A stretch of DNA of 64,000 nt from UMGS1649 sp045659265 (GTDB lineage: Bacteria; Bacillota; Clostridia; TANB77; CAG-465), in assembly GCA_045659265.1 (NCBI GenBank), contig JAZOWO010000131.1, positions 1 through 64,000 on the forward strand. The letters run 5' to 3'. Numbering within the stretch: the first letter of the stretch is position 1; each line of letters begins with the position of its first letter. Positions 8,272-16,310 of the stretch are shown here, piece by piece. The notes under the pieces are model-generated. The model had not been told where the DNA came from, ran no database searches, and saw only the letters and a list, made by a program, of their open reading frames with translations. Both the position numbers and the translations under genes were made by a program.

Positions 8272-8508
8272 GTGGATAATGTTTTTGAAAAAGTAAGAGA
8301 AGTAATAATGGAACAATTAGGAATAGAAGATGAAAGTAGTATAACAACAGCTACCACATTTATTGATGATTTAGGAGCAGATTCTTTAGATGTTGTTGAA
8401 TTAATAATGGCATTAGAAGAAGAATTCGGTATTGAAGTACCAGAAGTTGAAGCTGAGAAAATCGTATCAGTTGGTGACGTGGTTGAATATATTAAATCAG
8501 TAGTCTAA
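8272..8508 (+). CDS. acpP: Acyl carrier protein
   Basis: A 78-residue acidic four-helix carrier for fatty-acid intermediates. The 4'-phosphopantetheine site is the serine of GADSLDVVELIM (Ser38). The likely start is the GTG at 8272, with GGAGGTG (8259-8265) seven bases upstream; an ATG at 8257 in the same frame overlaps that ribosome site. The unit has its own near-consensus promoter and a strong terminator, so it is transcribed separately from plsX and rnc, in keeping with the high ACP level needed. Confidence 0.95.
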   Translation: MDNVFEKVREVIMEQLGIEDESSITTATTFIDDLGADSLDVVELIMALEEEFGIEVPEVEAEKIVSVGDVVEYIKSVV

Positions 8509-8526
8509 TATAAATAGAAAATGTAA

Positions 8527-8556
8527 ATAACAGTAGTATACTACTGTTATTTTTTT
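8527..8556 (+). terminator. Terminator of acpP
   Basis: AATAACAGTAG / CTACTGTTATT stem with a TATA loop and a T run. The extended -10 of rnc lies just beyond it. Confidence 0.9.
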
Positions 8557-8564
8557 CTTTTTTA

Positions 8565-8573
8565 TGGTAAAAT
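8565..8573 (+). promoter_or_regulatory. Extended -10 promoter of rnc
   Basis: TGG then TAAAAT (8568-8573); the -35 region falls in the T run of the acpP terminator and is poor. Confidence 0.45.
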
Positions 8574-8592
8574 AATAGTTGGAGTGAGAATT

Positions 8593-9285
8593 ATGCTAAG
8601 TTTAATAGATATAGAAAAGAAAATAGGATATGTATTTAAGAACAAAGAGTTACTTAAAACAGCTCTTACACATAAGTCTTATGCTTATGAAAGAACAGGT
8701 GAAGATGTTTCTAAATACAATGAAAGATTAGAATTTTTAGGAGATGCAATACTTGAACATATTGTATCCATCTATTTATACAATGTTGAGCCTAAATTAA
8801 AAGAAGGTGTTATGAGTAAAAAGCGTGCAGAGATTGTATGCGAAGCATCGCTTAGTAGAATAATACGTGAAAGAAATTTAGCTAAAGATATTAGACTTGG
8901 TAAATGTGAAATAAATACAGGCGGAAACAAGAAGGATGCAATACTTGCAGATATGTTTGAAGCAATTCTTGGTGCGGTATATCTTGATGGCGGATACGAT
9001 GAAGCAAACAGAGTGTGCCTTGACATGATAAAAAGCACAATAGATTATGTTGTATCTAAAGAAGATACTTTAGATTACAAAACAAGACTTCAAGAAATAC
9101 TTCAAAGAAACGGTAATGTAAAAATTGAATATGTACTAGAGAAAGAGCAAGGAAAAGACCATGCAAAAATGTTCTTTAGTGCGGTATATTTTAATGATAA
9201 TAAAATAGGAGAAGGTAGTGGAAAAACAAAGAAACTGTCAGAACAAAATGCAGCAAAACAAGCCATTGAAAAAATTAAAGATTAA
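8593..9285 (+). CDS. rnc: Ribonuclease III
   Basis: A 230-residue double-strand-specific endoribonuclease for rRNA processing and RNA turnover. The catalytic domain contains the signature NERLEFLGDAIL (about residues 38-49) and the second acidic site DMFEAILGAVYLDGG (about 117-131). The C-terminal double-stranded RNA-binding domain runs from about residue 155 to the end. The ATG at 8593 is preferred, with GGAGTGA seven bases upstream, over a GTG at 8584 inside that site. The plsX-acpP-rnc neighbourhood is classical for Firmicutes; smc and ftsY, which usually follow, are not here. Confidence 0.94.
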   Translation: MLSLIDIEKKIGYVFKNKELLKTALTHKSYAYERTGEDVSKYNERLEFLGDAILEHIVSIYLYNVEPKLKEGVMSKKRAEIVCEASLSRIIRERNLAKDIRLGKCEINTGGNKKDAILADMFEAILGAVYLDGGYDEANRVCLDMIKSTIDYVVSKEDTLDYKTRLQEILQRNGNVKIEYVLEKEQGKDHAKMFFSAVYFNDNKIGEGSGKTKKLSEQNAAKQAIEKIKD

Positions 9286-9331
9286 GCTTAACTTGAAAAA
9301 AGAATTAGGATTACATATTAAAAAAGATAAC

Positions 9332-10297
9332 ATGTATATAATTCCAATTTTTATACCACATAGGGGCTGTAAGAATGAATGCGTCTTCTGTAATCAAAGA
9401 AAGATTAGTGGAGAGACAAGGGATGTTACAGAACAAGATGTAAGAAATGAAATAGAAAAATATCTTGAGATGTATAAAGATAAAACGAAGACTAAGCAAA
9501 TAGCATTCTTTGGTGGAAGCTTTACTGGTCTAGAAATGGAAGATCAAGTAAGATTCTTAAAGGTTGCAAATGAATATATAGAAAAAGGCTTAGTTAAAGA
9601 TATACGTATATCTACAAGACCAGACTATATTAGTGAACTAATTCTAAAGATTCTTAAAGGATACAATGTTTCTGTAATTGAACTTGGTGTTCAATCTATG
9701 GATGATGAAGTATTACTTAAGGCTAAACGCGGACATACATCAGAAGATGTTGTTAAAGCGTCAGAATTAATAAACAAATATGGCTTTGAACTTGGACATC
9801 AAGTTATGGTGGGATTACCAGAAAGTACATTAGAAAAGGAACTTGAAACGGTAAGAAAAAGTATTGAACTTAAACCTAAAATGGTTAGAATATATCCAGT
9901 ATATGTGCTTAAAGAAAGTAAACTGTGGGATATGTATGAATCTGGAGAATATAAACCGTTAGAAGTAGAAGATGCAGTAGCTAGAGCGAGTGCGATGTAT
10001 GAAGAATATATAAAGCACAACATTAAAGTTATTAGAATAGGCCTTCAAACAACAGAAGAAATTAATTCTAAAAATGAAGAGATAAAAGGTCCAGTTACAG
10101 ATAATTATAAAGAACAAGTGTTATCTAGCATAGCTAAAAAACATACTTTAGAGAAAATAAGCAAGGCTAAGGATAATAGGGAAATAATAATTCAAGTACC
10201 CGAATCACAAATAAACTATGTTGTGGGTAGCAAGAAATCTAATATATCACAGTACGAAAGTGGATACAGTGGAAAAGTTAGAGTCAAAATCAAATAG
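9332..10297 (+). CDS. Radical SAM protein, Elp3-like family
   Basis: A protein of about 321 residues. The 4Fe-4S motif CKNECVFC (Cys-x3-Cys-x2-Cys) follows FIPHRG, then QIAFFGGSFTG (SAM-binding GGE-like segment), STRPDYI and ELGVQSMDDEVL, the pattern of Elp3/HemN-type radical SAM proteins; this gene commonly follows rnc in Clostridia. The reaction is not established for this subgroup. The start is uncertain: the ATG at 9332 puts the conserved YIIPIF..H.GC block at the N-terminus but has no ribosome site, so translation may depend on coupling with rnc 46 bases upstream. The open frame also extends back into the end of rnc. Confidence 0.82.
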   Translation: MYIIPIFIPHRGCKNECVFCNQRKISGETRDVTEQDVRNEIEKYLEMYKDKTKTKQIAFFGGSFTGLEMEDQVRFLKVANEYIEKGLVKDIRISTRPDYISELILKILKGYNVSVIELGVQSMDDEVLLKAKRGHTSEDVVKASELINKYGFELGHQVMVGLPESTLEKELETVRKSIELKPKMVRIYPVYVLKESKLWDMYESGEYKPLEVEDAVARASAMYEEYIKHNIKVIRIGLQTTEEINSKNEEIKGPVTDNYKEQVLSSIAKKHTLEKISKAKDNREIIIQVPESQINYVVGSKKSNISQYESGYSGKVRVKIK

Positions 10298-10301
10298 AAT
10301 T

Positions 10302-10339
10302 AAAGAAAAGTGGTATAGAGCATACTGCTTTTCTTTTTT
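10302..10339 (+). terminator. Terminator of the rnc-radical SAM unit
   Basis: A 15-base stem beginning AAAGAAAAG with two G-U pairs, a five-base loop and a terminal T run. Confidence 0.85.
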
Positions 10340-10393
10340 ATCATAAATACTTTCTTGTACTATTTTGGATGCGCACAAATTATATATTTTCCA

Positions 10394-10422
10394 TTGCATT
10401 TTCAAAATTCTTAAGATATAAT
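10394..10422 (+). promoter_or_regulatory. Promoter of rarA operon
   Basis: TTGCAT (10394-10399), 17 bases, consensus TATAAT (10417-10422). Confidence 0.75.
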
Positions 10423-10451
10423 GATTGTGTATATAGTAAAAGGGGAAACTT

Positions 10452-11693
10452 ATGGACAAACCACTTGCGTTTAGAATGAAACCAACGACGCTAGAAGAGT
10501 TCTACGGACAAGAACATATTGTGGGTAAAGATAAGTTGTTATATAGATTAATAAAAGCAGATAGATTAACATCTGTAATATTTTGGGGACCACCTGGTTG
10601 TGGTAAAACATCGCTTGCGAGGGTAATAGCGAATACTACAAAATATAACTTTGTTGAGCTAAATGCTACTTCTGCGGGAGTATCAGATATTAAGAAAATA
10701 GCAGAAGATACTAACAACTTGTTCTTCAATCCAAGCGGAAAGACAATAGTCTTTATTGATGAAATACATAGATTTAATAAGTTGCAACAAGATGCACTTC
10801 TACCTATGGTAGAAAAGGGGACAATTATATTAATTGGTGCAACAACAGAGAATCCATATTTCGAAGTAAATAAGGCTTTGGTTTCAAGATCAACAATATT
10901 TAAATTAGAACCATTAACTACTGATGCGGTAGAAGATATAATAAGGTCTACGTTATCTAACAAAGAAAATGGACTTGGAAACTATAAAATAGATATAGAT
11001 GATGATGCTATAGGATTTTTAGCAAGAACTACCGAAGGTGATGTAAGAACTGCGTTAAATGCATTAGAACTTGCAGTAATAAGTTCGGAGCTTGAAGCGG
11101 ATGGTAGCGTTAAAGTTACAGCAAATATCTTAGAAGAATGTTTACAAAGCAGAAAACTGTATTACGATAAAAACTCAGAAGTGCATTATGATACAATTTC
11201 AGCGTTCATTAAATCAATGCGCGGAAGTGATGCGAATGCTGCAATACATTATTTAGCAAGAATGCTAGAAGCAGGAGAAGATCCGATGTTTATAGCAAGA
11301 AGAATTGTAATATGTGCAGCAGAAGATGTAGGACTAGCAAATCCTAACGCTTTGGTAGTAGCAAATGCGGCAATGCAAGCAGTACATCAAGTAGGAATGC
11401 CTGAAGCAAGAATTATTCTTGCAGAAGCAGTTTGTGTAGTTGCTAACTCTAGAAAATCTAATAGCGCATATTTAGCAATAAACAATGCGATAGAAGATGT
11501 GCATAATATGGATGTTGGTGAAGTACCAATGCATATTAGAAATGCACCGATAAAGGAAATGGAAAAGGATGGCTACCATGTAGGATACAAATATCCACAT
11601 GATTATCCAGGTGGAATAGTAGAGCAACAATATCTACCAGATGAAATTAAGGACAAAAAATACTACATTCCTAAAGAATGGGAGGTTAGATAG
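10452..11693 (+). CDS. rarA: Replication-associated recombination protein A (RarA/MgsA)
   Basis: A 413-residue AAA+ ATPase, related to the clamp loader, that acts at stalled replication forks. Walker A is WGPPGCGKTS (about residues 43-52), Walker B FIDEIHRFN (about 97-105), then sensor 1 GATTENP and the arginine-finger region. The C-terminal tetramerisation domain ends in the hallmark GYKYPHDYPGG. It starts at ATG after AGGGGAAAC and heads an operon with three envelope-related genes at 11693, 12884 and 13577, the first overlapping its stop by one base. Confidence 0.95.
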   Translation: MDKPLAFRMKPTTLEEFYGQEHIVGKDKLLYRLIKADRLTSVIFWGPPGCGKTSLARVIANTTKYNFVELNATSAGVSDIKKIAEDTNNLFFNPSGKTIVFIDEIHRFNKLQQDALLPMVEKGTIILIGATTENPYFEVNKALVSRSTIFKLEPLTTDAVEDIIRSTLSNKENGLGNYKIDIDDDAIGFLARTTEGDVRTALNALELAVISSELEADGSVKVTANILEECLQSRKLYYDKNSEVHYDTISAFIKSMRGSDANAAIHYLARMLEAGEDPMFIARRIVICAAEDVGLANPNALVVANAAMQAVHQVGMPEARIILAEAVCVVANSRKSNSAYLAINNAIEDVHNMDVGEVPMHIRNAPIKEMEKDGYHVGYKYPHDYPGGIVEQQYLPDEIKDKKYYIPKEWEVR

Positions 11694-12868
11694 TGTCAAG
11701 AAAAGATAAAAGAGAAGAAAATAAGAAGCACGAATCTATGCCTAAAAAGAAAATAGTAATAAAGTTACCGGAATTTAAAGGATTCACAAAAAAACAAATA
11801 GTAGCAGCTGTGCTAATTGCACTAGGACTTGTAATTGTTCTTTGTTTAATGAATTATTCGGAATTTGGTTTGGTATTAAATAAAAAAATTACGGATGAAG
11901 ATGTTGTAAAAGTAGATTTAATAAGCACTAACAATAAAATTTATTCATATTATAACGAAGTTTTAATAGCTGATTCGGATAAAATAACAACATACAATAA
12001 GTATGGAAGAAAAACATGGGAAATAAAAATGCAAGGCGCAATAGATGCCAAAATTGTTACTAATGGTAAATATCTGCAAATTATAAATACAGATAAATCA
12101 ATTGCATATGTTTTTAATGACAAATATGAAACTGCACAAATTCGAGTTGAAGGTAAAATTCTTTCTGGAAACATTACTTCAAAAGGAGATTGTGTAATTG
12201 AATACGAAGCTTCTGGTAATAAAAAAATACTAGGCGTTTACGATAAGAACGGTAAAGCAAGATATAATGTAAAACTAAGTAATAATACGATAGGTCAATA
12301 CATATTATCTGAAGATTCTAAAAAATTGGTGTATGTAGATGTAAATATAAATGGAATAAGTGTTGCATCATCGATTAAACTTGTTGAGTTAAAAGATTCA
12401 GCAAAGGTAGTTGAACTTGCTCTTAAAGAAAATTCGTTAATATATGAAATGGATTTAGTGGGTACTAAGCTTACATATAGAACAGATAAAGATATTGTTC
12501 AATTAGATATAAATACAAAAAGAGAAAAGATAAGTAGTGTTGAACAGTCTGGTGTTGTTTCGCTAGATTTAGATGAAAATAAATATTCATATGTAGAATT
12601 TAATAATGGCAAATATTTATTAGGTATAAAGAGTATAGGCGGCAAAGACAAAGAAAAAATCGAGATAAAGGAAATGCCTAAACATTACATTTATTCTAAA
12701 AATAAAGTGTATGTATGTTTCCAAAAAGAGATGTATGTATATAATGATTACAAGATGATGATTAAAGAGTATAATAGTGATATGGTTATAACAAAACCGG
12801 TTATTTTAGGTGAAGGAAATAACATAGCGTTTCTTGTTTCAAATAAATTAATAATTTATACAATATAA
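11693..12868 (+). CDS. DUF5711-like membrane-anchored protein
   Basis: A 391-residue protein with a basic cytoplasmic N-terminus, one membrane helix (about residues 37-53, VAAVLIALGLVIVLCLM) and a large external domain of repeated short beta strands (KITTYNKYGRKTWEIK, KKILGVYDKNGKARYNV), which suggests a beta-propeller-like fold. This layout fits the DUF5711 family of Clostridia, often found beside CvpA; I assign it by architecture and context only. The GTG start overlaps the rarA stop by one base and follows GGAGGT. Function unknown, probably envelope-linked. Confidence 0.7.
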   Translation: MSRKDKREENKKHESMPKKKIVIKLPEFKGFTKKQIVAAVLIALGLVIVLCLMNYSEFGLVLNKKITDEDVVKVDLISTNNKIYSYYNEVLIADSDKITTYNKYGRKTWEIKMQGAIDAKIVTNGKYLQIINTDKSIAYVFNDKYETAQIRVEGKILSGNITSKGDCVIEYEASGNKKILGVYDKNGKARYNVKLSNNTIGQYILSEDSKKLVYVDVNINGISVASSIKLVELKDSAKVVELALKENSLIYEMDLVGTKLTYRTDKDIVQLDINTKREKISSVEQSGVVSLDLDENKYSYVEFNNGKYLLGIKSIGGKDKEKIEIKEMPKHYIYSKNKVYVCFQKEMYVYNDYKMMIKEYNSDMVITKPVILGEGNNIAFLVSNKLIIYTI

Positions 12869-12883
12869 GGGGGAATATGAAAA

Positions 12884-13558
12884 ATGATTATTGATATAAT
12901 TATAGTAGCCTTGTTTTTAGGTGCAGCTGGGGTAGGCTATAATAAAGGCGGATTAAAACTTATAGCAAGTTTTGGTACATTTATAGTTGCATTTATTGCA
13001 GCTTACTTATTAGCTAATACAACTGGTATGGCTCTTAAGAAAACAGAAATCGGTGCTACAGCAGCTAAAACAATAAAAACATCGTTAGTTAATGTTTTAG
13101 ATTTAACAAAAGGAGATAATCCAGTAGCAGGTGTTGTTACAGATATAGCTTCAAATATACCAGTAGGTGGAGATATAATTCAAAAGTTAGTAAATAAAAT
13201 AAATAAAGAATTACAAGCAAGCAGCGCAGTATTAGCGAACAAGGTTGTAAATTACTTATTTATAGGTATTGGTTTTATGCTTATATTTATAACTGCAAAA
13301 GTAGTATTAAGTGTAGCATTCTTTATCTTAGAATTAATATTTGAACTTCCGCTTCTAAAAGAGATGAATAAGTTGGTAGGACTAGGATTAGAAAGTGGAT
13401 TTATGCTAATAAAAATCTGGATGGTATTTGGTTTGATAAGCTTCATGTCACCAATGGATTTCATGGCAAAAGCAGTTAAGCTATTAAATGACACAGTTCT
13501 TGCTAAATTAATATATGACAACAACTGGTTATTATCATTTATAATAAGCATATTATAA
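12884..13558 (+). CDS. CvpA family membrane protein
   Basis: A 224-residue polytopic protein. The N-terminus MIIDIIIVALFLGAAGVGYN followed by KGG matches the CvpA/colicin V production family (first helix, then a short loop with G-x-x-x-G-x-x-x-G). Further helices are near residues 25-45, 120-145 and 165-185, with an amphipathic region between helices two and three. Family members affect colicin V export, envelope homeostasis or purine-linked phenotypes in other bacteria; the precise role here is unknown. AAGGGGGA precedes the start by about ten bases. It lies between a DUF5711-like gene and an LCP ligase. Confidence 0.82.
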   Translation: MIIDIIIVALFLGAAGVGYNKGGLKLIASFGTFIVAFIAAYLLANTTGMALKKTEIGATAAKTIKTSLVNVLDLTKGDNPVAGVVTDIASNIPVGGDIIQKLVNKINKELQASSAVLANKVVNYLFIGIGFMLIFITAKVVLSVAFFILELIFELPLLKEMNKLVGLGLESGFMLIKIWMVFGLISFMSPMDFMAKAVKLLNDTVLAKLIYDNNWLLSFIISIL

Positions 13559-13576
13559 TAATAAGGAATGATGAAT

Positions 13577-14536
13577 TTGAAAAAGAAGAAACGTACATTA
13601 TGTGCAAGAATAACAAGATTTTGTACATGTATAACAATATTATCAGTAATTGCATGGGTAGCGCTTTTCAACATAAATAATATGTTGGGCGCTACAAGCG
13701 CATCAGCAGGAAAACCTGAAGATGAACTATTTAAGTATTCTAACGAACCGAAAAAAGATAATGTTTCATTGCTTTTTGCAGGCGTAGACAAAGATGGACT
13801 TAGAACAGATAGTATAATTTATGCGAAATACGATACTATAAATAACAAGTTATATATGATGTCTATACCAAGAGATACTTATACAGATCATAAGTATGCT
13901 ACTAATAAGATAAATACAATTTATCGTGGTGGCAAGTATACTAACGAGTTTATAGAAGAAATAGAAGAACTTTTAGATGTAAACATAGATTATTATGCTG
14001 TAATTAATTTAAAGGTTGTATCAGATGTTGTAGATGCAATAGGTGGTATAAATATAACTCTAGAAGATGATGTTTGGAAATTAGATAAAAAAACAGGAAA
14101 ATGGAATTTAGCATTCCCTAAAGGAGAACAAACATTAAATGCAAAACAAGTTGAAACTTTAATTAGAAATAGGGATTATAAAGATGGAGATTTGTCTAGA
14201 GGAAAAATGCAAAGAAACGTAATAACAGCATTAATTAAGAATTTGGTTTCTACAAAAACTCTTATGAAATTAATGGATATTAAAGATATTGTTCTAAACA
14301 ATACAAATACTAATATTACAGTTAGAGAAGGTATGAAATATTTAGGTGAAATTAAAGAGGTAGATCTAAAAAATGTTGTTTCAACTAATATGCCACTTTT
14401 AGATATAAACTATGTTGTTGACGGTACAGCCTGTGTACTTGTAAACAAGGAAAAGGCAAGAAAAATAATTAAAGAAGACTGGGTTTATACACCTGAAGAA
14501 ACAAATAATGAAACCTTAAATAATGAGCAAAATTAA
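13577..14536 (+). CDS. LytR-CpsA-Psr family cell-wall polymer ligase
   Basis: An approximately 319-residue type II membrane protein. After a basic N-terminus and one helix (about residues 15-35) the LCP domain begins at LLFAGVDKDGLRTDSIIYAK, with conserved Arg/Asp residues (RTDSI, SIPRDTYT, then LIRNRDYKDGDLSRGKMQR) that bind the polyprenyl-pyrophosphate donor. LCP enzymes attach teichoic acids or capsular polymers to peptidoglycan outside the membrane. The TTG at 13577 lies nine bases after AAGGA; ATGs at 13568 and 13571 in the same frame are too close to that site, so the start is uncertain by three codons. It is the last gene of the rarA operon. Confidence 0.9.
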   Translation: MKKKKRTLCARITRFCTCITILSVIAWVALFNINNMLGATSASAGKPEDELFKYSNEPKKDNVSLLFAGVDKDGLRTDSIIYAKYDTINNKLYMMSIPRDTYTDHKYATNKINTIYRGGKYTNEFIEEIEELLDVNIDYYAVINLKVVSDVVDAIGGINITLEDDVWKLDKKTGKWNLAFPKGEQTLNAKQVETLIRNRDYKDGDLSRGKMQRNVITALIKNLVSTKTLMKLMDIKDIVLNNTNTNITVREGMKYLGEIKEVDLKNVVSTNMPLLDINYVVDGTACVLVNKEKARKIIKEDWVYTPEETNNETLNNEQN

Positions 14537-14553
14537 TTTGCTCATTATTTTTG
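14519..14553 (+). terminator. Terminator of the rarA operon
   Basis: AATGAGCAAA / TTTGCTCATT stem followed by ATTTTT; its left arm overlaps the last codons of the LCP gene. Confidence 0.85.
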
Positions 14554-14584
14554 TATTAATATCTATATATTATGGTAAAAACTG

Positions 14585-14613
14585 TTGAAAAAAACAAAAA
14601 GTTATGTTATACT
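14585..14613 (+). promoter_or_regulatory. Promoter of rpsB-tsf
   Basis: TTGAAA (14585-14590), 17 bases, TATACT (14608-14613). Confidence 0.75.
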
Positions 14614-14641
14614 AATTGGGTCACGTATGTGATAATACACA

Positions 14642-14699
14642 CACAAACAAAGTCTATAGCCCTTCCTCGAAAGAGGTCATATAGATGCCAAAGTTTGTG
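14642..14699 (+). promoter_or_regulatory. Structured RNA leader upstream of rpsB
   Basis: Three nested stems lie between the promoter and the ribosome site: CACAAAC (14642-14648) with GTTTGTG (14693-14699); TCTATA (14653-14658) with TATAGA (14680-14685); CCTC (14665-14668) with GAGG (14673-14676) closing a GAAA tetraloop. Asymmetric internal loops separate them, as in ribosomal-protein autoregulatory leaders. I infer binding by S2. No covariation test could be made. Confidence 0.6.
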
Positions 14700-14728
14700 G
14701 AGGAAATTAAAAAAGGAGGATTTTTAAA

Positions 14729-15577
14729 ATGGCAATTATACCTATGAGATCATTACTAGAAGCTGGTGTACACTTTGGACACCAAACAAAAAGATGGGAC
14801 CCAAGAATGGCTCCTTACATCTTTACAGCAAGAAATGGAATATACATTCTTGACTTACAAAAAACTTTAAAGAAAGCAGTAGAAGCTTACGAACTAGTTA
14901 ATAAAGTAGCTAGTGAAGGTGGTTCAATACTATTTGTTGGAACTAAAAAACAAATAGCTGAATGCATCAAAGAAGAAGCTGAAAGATGTGGAATGTACTA
15001 CATCAACAGCAGATGGTTAGGTGGAACATTAACTAACTTTAAAACAATAAGAACTAGAATAGCTAGACTTGTTGAATTAGAAACTATGGAAGCTGATGGA
15101 ACATTCGATTTACTTCCAAAGAAAGAAGTTAGCAAATTAAAACTAGAAATGGAAAAATTAAACCTTAACCTTGGTGGTATTAAAGATATGGAAAAACTTC
15201 CATCATTAATATTCTTAGTAGACTCTAAGAAAGAATTAATTTGTACTAAGGAAGCTAGAAAACTTGGTATACCAACAATCGGTTTAATAGATTCTAACTG
15301 TAACCCTAACGATGTTGACTACGTAATCCCAGGTAACGACGATGCAGTAAGAGCAGTTAAATTAATAACAGCTAAAATGGCAGACGCAGCTATCGCTGGA
15401 AAAAACGGTGAACCAGTTGAAGATTTAGGTCTTGATGATGTAGAAACTATGGAAGATCTAGTTAAAGAAATGGGCGAAGATAAAATAGAAAGAAAACAAA
15501 ACAGACCAGCTAGAAGACCAAGACAAGAAAAAGCTACAGAAGAAGTAGTAGAAGAAACTACAACTAAGGAGGAATAA
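14729..15577 (+). CDS. rpsB: 30S ribosomal protein S2
   Basis: S2 binds the 30S body-head junction. The N-terminus LLEAGVHFGHQTKRWDPRM and the later SRWLGGTLTNFKTI and PTIGLIDSNCNP are diagnostic. At 282 residues it is longer than the roughly 230-250 of common orthologues because of a C-terminal tail from about residue 235 that is first basic (Arg/Pro-rich), then Glu/Thr-rich. An AAGGAGGA site precedes the ATG. The tsf gene follows after four bases, the universal rpsB-tsf pair. Confidence 0.97.
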   Translation: MAIIPMRSLLEAGVHFGHQTKRWDPRMAPYIFTARNGIYILDLQKTLKKAVEAYELVNKVASEGGSILFVGTKKQIAECIKEEAERCGMYYINSRWLGGTLTNFKTIRTRIARLVELETMEADGTFDLLPKKEVSKLKLEMEKLNLNLGGIKDMEKLPSLIFLVDSKKELICTKEARKLGIPTIGLIDSNCNPNDVDYVIPGNDDAVRAVKLITAKMADAAIAGKNGEPVEDLGLDDVETMEDLVKEMGEDKIERKQNRPARRPRQEKATEEVVEETTTKEE

Positions 15578-15581
15578 TAAT

Positions 15582-16226
15582 ATGGTAACAGCAGAACAAG
15601 TTAAAGAATTAAGAGAAATGACAGGTGCAGGCGTTATGGACTGCAAAAAAGTTTTAGTTGAAACTGATGGAAACATGGATAAAGCAGTTGAACTATTACG
15701 TGAAAGAGGAATAGCTAAAGCAGCTAAAAAAGCTAGCAGAATAGCAGCTGAAGGATTAGTAGAAGCATATATCCACAGCGGAAGATATGGTGCATTAGTT
15801 GAAGTAAACTCTGAAACTGACTTCGTTTCTAAAAACGAAGAATTCAGAACATTTGTAAGAGATGTTGCAATGCATATAGTTGCTTCAAATCCTAAATATG
15901 TTTCAAGAGATGAAGTTCCTGCTGATGTTGTAGAAGCTGAAAAAGAAATTCTTAAAGCACAAGCTTTAAATGAAGGAAAACCAGCAGCAATTGTAGATAA
16001 AATGGTAGAAGGAAGAATAAACAAATTTTTCGAGGAAGTATGTTTATTAGATCAACCATTCGTTAAAGATCAAGACAAAACAGTTCAAGAAGTTCTTAAC
16101 GAAAAAATCGCTGTAATTGGTGAAAACATAGTAATCAGAAGATTTGTTAGATTTGAAAGAGGCGAAGGAATCGAAAAGAAAAAAGAAAACTTTGCTGAAG
16201 AAGTAATGAAACAAGTTAATGGTTAA
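15582..16226 (+). CDS. tsf: Elongation factor Ts
   Basis: A 214-residue guanine nucleotide exchange factor for EF-Tu. The N-terminal domain has VKELREMTGAGVMDCKKVL, and TDFVSKNEEF contains the conserved TDFV motif that contacts EF-Tu. The protein is of the short type with a reduced second core subdomain, as in many Clostridia. AAGGAGG at the end of rpsB serves as its ribosome site. The unit ends in a strong terminator, so pyrH does not follow; the expected pyrH-frr continuation is broken by two unrelated genes. Confidence 0.97.
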   Translation: MVTAEQVKELREMTGAGVMDCKKVLVETDGNMDKAVELLRERGIAKAAKKASRIAAEGLVEAYIHSGRYGALVEVNSETDFVSKNEEFRTFVRDVAMHIVASNPKYVSRDEVPADVVEAEKEILKAQALNEGKPAAIVDKMVEGRINKFFEEVCLLDQPFVKDQDKTVQEVLNEKIAVIGENIVIRRFVRFERGEGIEKKKENFAEEVMKQVNG

Positions 16227-16247
16227 TAAAAACAAATAAAGCAAATA

Positions 16248-16276
16248 AAAATGAGTACCATTGGTACTCATTTTTT
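16248..16276. terminator. Terminator of rpsB-tsf
   Basis: AAATGAGTACC / GGTACTCATTT stem with an ATT loop and T run; A run upstream makes it usable by the convergent gene at 16311. Confidence 0.9.
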
Positions 16277-16310
16277 ATATTTTTAAGTTAAGTTTTGTTA
16301 TACATTTACT

